Source: Anaerolineales bacterium (GTDB lineage Bacteria; Chloroflexota; Anaerolineae; 4572-78; J111). Taken from it: a DNA stretch of 10,007 nt. Positions 8,221-10,007 of the stretch are shown here, piece after piece. A model generated the notes under the pieces. The model did no database searches. It was not told the origin of the DNA and worked only from the letters and a program-made list of their open reading frames with translations. Position 1 is the first letter of the stretch. The number at the start of each line of letters is the position of its first letter. Position numbers and translations under genes: made by a program. Location of the stretch: NCBI GenBank assembly GCA_012032575.1, contig JAAUSP010000258.1:1-10007 (forward strand), in the 5' to 3' direction.

Positions 8221-8622
8221 TCAATTGGCCTGATGCAGCCGGAACGGCGTTTCGACCACGTCTAAAACCTTGTCCTGGTAGATCATTTCGGCGCGAGCCG
8301 TATAATCTTCCTGGGGGTCCGGCTCGCGCAAATGCATGGTCAACGCGGTAAATTCTTCCTTATGCTCGACGATAAAGAGGCTGGCAACTTGCTGGCGGCG
8401 GCTGTTGAGGATGCTGAGTTCAAGGTTGGGATAGGGGCTGGGGGCATCGGCGGCAGGCTTGGGTGGGCGGGTAGGCGGCGCATCGAGCATATCGGGCATC
8501 ATAAAGGCGACGTTGGCAAAAATCGTTGGCAGGTTTTCGACCTCCAACTCCATTGTCACCCGGCGATTATCGCCCAGGACAATCGGTTGTAACGAAACAA
8601 TTTTCGGTTTGTTTTGTGTCAT
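8221..8622 (-). CDS. hypothetical protein of 133 aa
   Basis: Not recognised. The frame is intact. The protein is soluble, without signal peptide or membrane helix. It has a beta-rich look (alternating VTMELEVENL, LELSILNSRRQQVASLFIVE, YTARAEMIYQDKVLDVVET) around a proline-rich linker (PPTRPPKPAADAP). Such a pattern fits a small beta-sandwich, but this is inference. It has its own extended -10 promoter and probably a leaderless mRNA. It ends two nt before the M50 protease start, so the two are likely made together and may act together. Confidence 0.8.
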   Translation of the reverse strand: MTQNKPKIVSLQPIVLGDNRRVTMELEVENLPTIFANVAFMMPDMLDAPPTRPPKPAADAPSPYPNLELSILNSRRQQVASLFIVEHKEEFTALTMHLREPDPQEDYTARAEMIYQDKVLDVVETPFRLHQAN

Positions 8623-8628
8623 AGCCCG

Positions 8629-8637
8629 ATTATACCA
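8629..8637 (-). promoter_or_regulatory. extended -10 promoter, likely leaderless transcript
   Basis: Minus strand TGGTATAAT (8637-8629) is a consensus extended -10 element. Only six bases separate it from the ATG at 8622, so transcription should start at or within a base or two of the A of ATG. No ribosome site can fit. At 17 bp upstream there is only a poor -35 (TTAGGC), which extended -10 promoters tolerate. Confidence 0.65.
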
Positions 8638-8687
8638 TTATCAAAAGTTTTGCCTAATTTTTTGGACTCTAATTTTGCCCATAACGA

Positions 8688-8738
8688 GGCTAAGGCTAAG
8701 GCTGAGAAAGAGGCTCAGCCTCAGCCTTAGCCTTAGCC
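8688..8738. repeat. hexamer-repeat fold-back after the glycosyltransferase stop codon
   Basis: Arms 8688-8706 and 8720-8738 are perfect 19-nt inverted copies built from GGCTAA units (GGCTAAGGCTAAGGCTGAG), with a 13-nt loop. The hairpin begins at the base after the TAA (8741-8739) of the upstream gene. No U-run follows, so it may protect or end the 3' end of that mRNA by a non-canonical route. The rest of the gap (8638-8687) is AT-rich and holds only promoter sequence. Confidence 0.9.
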
Positions 8739-10007
8739 TTAACCTCTAACCACCACCGGGCCGAGCGTCACCACCGGGTCCGCCCCATCCAGGCGAGGCA
8801 GGGGTTGGCCAGTGTCGGGATGATACAACTCCCCATTGAGCCAATATTGGCCGGGGGGCAGGTCGGCGGGCAGGGTAATTTCGGCAGCCTGGTAGACATT
8901 CTGGCCGCTGGACCATTGAGTAGCCCGGTAGAGTGTCCCTGCCGGCCAGGTGTCCTGTCCCTGTGCCGCCAGTTCGCCGGTAGAGGTCCACAATTTGAGG
9001 GACATTTTGTAATCCACACCGGGTCGGCTTTCTGTCCGCCACCACAGTTTGACCGGGATTGTCTGCCCCGGCTGCCACATCTGATCCGGCAGCGACCAGC
9101 CCGCCAGGGTCAGCCCATCGTCAAACCGGACCGTCTGGCCCTGCTGCGGGAATACATTCGCCCCCGATAAAAGAAAGCCCTGCGCCCGGATGTTGCTCTC
9201 TCCGGCAAAGGGTTGATCTTCCAGGGGAATGGCCTGGTCGGCCAGCCAGGCCCGGATGAGTCCGTCAGGGTCGGTGACGGTGTCGTAGGCTCGCAGTAAC
9301 CACAAGCGGGCAAAATCATGAGATAGGGCATTGAGGGCAGCGATGGTTTCGGCGGCGCTCATGGCATAAAAATCGGCGCGGGGATCGCCCCAGCCCAACT
9401 GCGGATCGCCATCCACGGAGCCGGTTTGCAGCAACAAAGGCTGGTTCGGGTCAGTTGGTTTCTGATAAGGGACAAGCCGCTGGTGCTGAAGGTTTGGCTG
9501 TTGGTTGTAGTATAAATAAGCAGTGTAGACATAACCCGCATTGACCAGGATCATATCGCCGGGCTGCCAGTGCCTCTGGATAAAATCAACCGCCGCCCGG
9601 TAGTCGTCGGGGCGGTAGCGCGGGTTGACGTGGTATTGGAAGATCGAAAAGCCGCAGGCTGCCACCAGCAGGCTGGCAGCGACCAGGGCCAGCCAACGGC
9701 GGGTGCGCAGACCCAACCAGGCCAGACCCGCACCCACTATAATGTAAAAGGCGGGTGAGTAGGTAAACAAATAGCGGACGTGGTACAGCGGGGTAAAGAA
9801 AGAAAGCAGGTAAATCAGCAGCAGCGGGCCGAAGGTATAGGCGAGAAGAAAGAGGGCCGAGGGTTGGAAGGTTGGAAGGTTGGAAGGCTGGAAGGCTGGG
9901 AAGCGATTGAGGTAGAGCAGACCCAGAGTGAACAGGGCCAGAGTTAAGCATAGAATGGGCCAGACGGCGGTGGGTTCGACGGATTGGCCGAGGGAAAGGG
10001 CAGACCA
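8739..10007 (-). CDS. GT-C type (GT39-like) membrane glycosyltransferase, N-terminus beyond window
   Basis: C-terminal 422 aa of a larger protein, open without a shift to the window edge. Membrane helices appear near local residues 15-32, 51-70, 84-100 and 108-125. The loop YHVRYLFTYSPAFY between helices and the post-membrane segment RPDDYRAAVDFIQRHWQPGD are characteristic of Chloroflexota GT39-family proteins. A soluble region (about 145-285) and a terminal beta-sandwich (about 290-420) follow, with MWQPGQTIPVKLWWR and LPPGQYWLNGELYHPDTGQP. The catalytic N-terminal acidic motif is outside the window, so the enzymatic class is inferred. The TTG near 9770 is not a start; the frame continues upstream. 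Likely role: transfer of sugar from a lipid carrier at the cell surface. Confidence 0.8.
   Translation of the reverse strand, partial: WSALSLGQSVEPTAVWPILCLTLALFTLGLLYLNRFPAFQPSNLPTFQPSALFLLAYTFGPLLLIYLLSFFTPLYHVRYLFTYSPAFYIIVGAGLAWLGLRTRRWLALVAASLLVAACGFSIFQYHVNPRYRPDDYRAAVDFIQRHWQPGDMILVNAGYVYTAYLYYNQQPNLQHQRLVPYQKPTDPNQPLLLQTGSVDGDPQLGWGDPRADFYAMSAAETIAALNALSHDFARLWLLRAYDTVTDPDGLIRAWLADQAIPLEDQPFAGESNIRAQGFLLSGANVFPQQGQTVRFDDGLTLAGWSLPDQMWQPGQTIPVKLWWRTESRPGVDYKMSLKLWTSTGELAAQGQDTWPAGTLYRATQWSSGQNVYQAAEITLPADLPPGQYWLNGELYHPDTGQPLPRLDGADPVVTLGPVVVRG
9862..9901. repeat. octamer GGTTGGAA tandem repeat inside the glycosyltransferase gene
   Basis: Five tandem 8-bp units (three GGTTGGAA, then GGCTGGAA and GGCTGGGA). 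On the coding strand they give FPAFQPSNLPTFQPS, a loop between two membrane helices. Because 8 is not a multiple of 3, each unit added or lost would shift the frame; only groups of three keep it. Confidence 0.9.

Noticed and set aside
8688..8738. Transposon or MITE
   Set aside because: No target-site duplication, no transposase and the sequence is only repeat units; a fold-back array is the simpler reading.

Overview
The window is a chromosomal stretch, about 57% GC by eye, with every supported gene on the minus strand. It most likely comes from a Chloroflexota bacterium of the Anaerolineae type. This rests on protein style: a DUF2079 membrane protein, a GT-C glycosyltransferase with a C-terminal beta-sandwich, an M50 protease fused to TPRs, and peptides made from short DNA repeats. 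That assignment is inference; no rRNA or marker gene is present.

Layout, read along the minus strand (high to low coordinates). (1) 10007-8739: C-terminal part of a polytopic glycosyltransferase-like protein. A 19-bp perfect hairpin of a hexamer repeat begins right after its stop codon. (2) 8637-8221: an extended -10 box places the likely start of transcription on the ATG of a 133-aa unknown protein, so the mRNA is probably leaderless. (3) 8218-7086: site-2-protease-type M50 metalloprotease with TPRs and a C-terminal membrane helix. (4) 7017-4544: DUF2079 polytopic membrane protein with two C-terminal beta-sandwich domains. (5) 4530-4071: sigma70-type promoter, cobalamin riboswitch and intrinsic terminator. 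(6) 4070-1332: cbiM-cbiN-cbiQ-cbiO, an ECF cobalt transporter, ended by a terminator at 1292-1320. (7) 1272-850: a promoter with a good -35 and -10, then a leader of about 390 nt with strong hairpins and an internal terminator. (8) 849-1: cysK, cysteine synthase, cut by the window edge.

The best-supported system is cobalamin feedback on cobalt uptake. The B12 box can pair either in the aptamer or with the 5' arm of the terminator, so an on/off switch can be read from the sequence. Two less usual things stand out. First, most intergenic gaps carry a fold-back made of tandem 6-8 bp units in opposite orientation, each gap with its own unit; one such arm sits inside the riboswitch. Second, cysK has a long terminator-containing leader that I cannot assign to a known riboswitch class.

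Caution: six of the eight genes are broken by single-base shifts, eight in all, every one in a homopolymer run, and all restored by adding or removing one base. This looks like assembly or sequencing error rather than gene decay. Gene boundaries below are given across these shifts.
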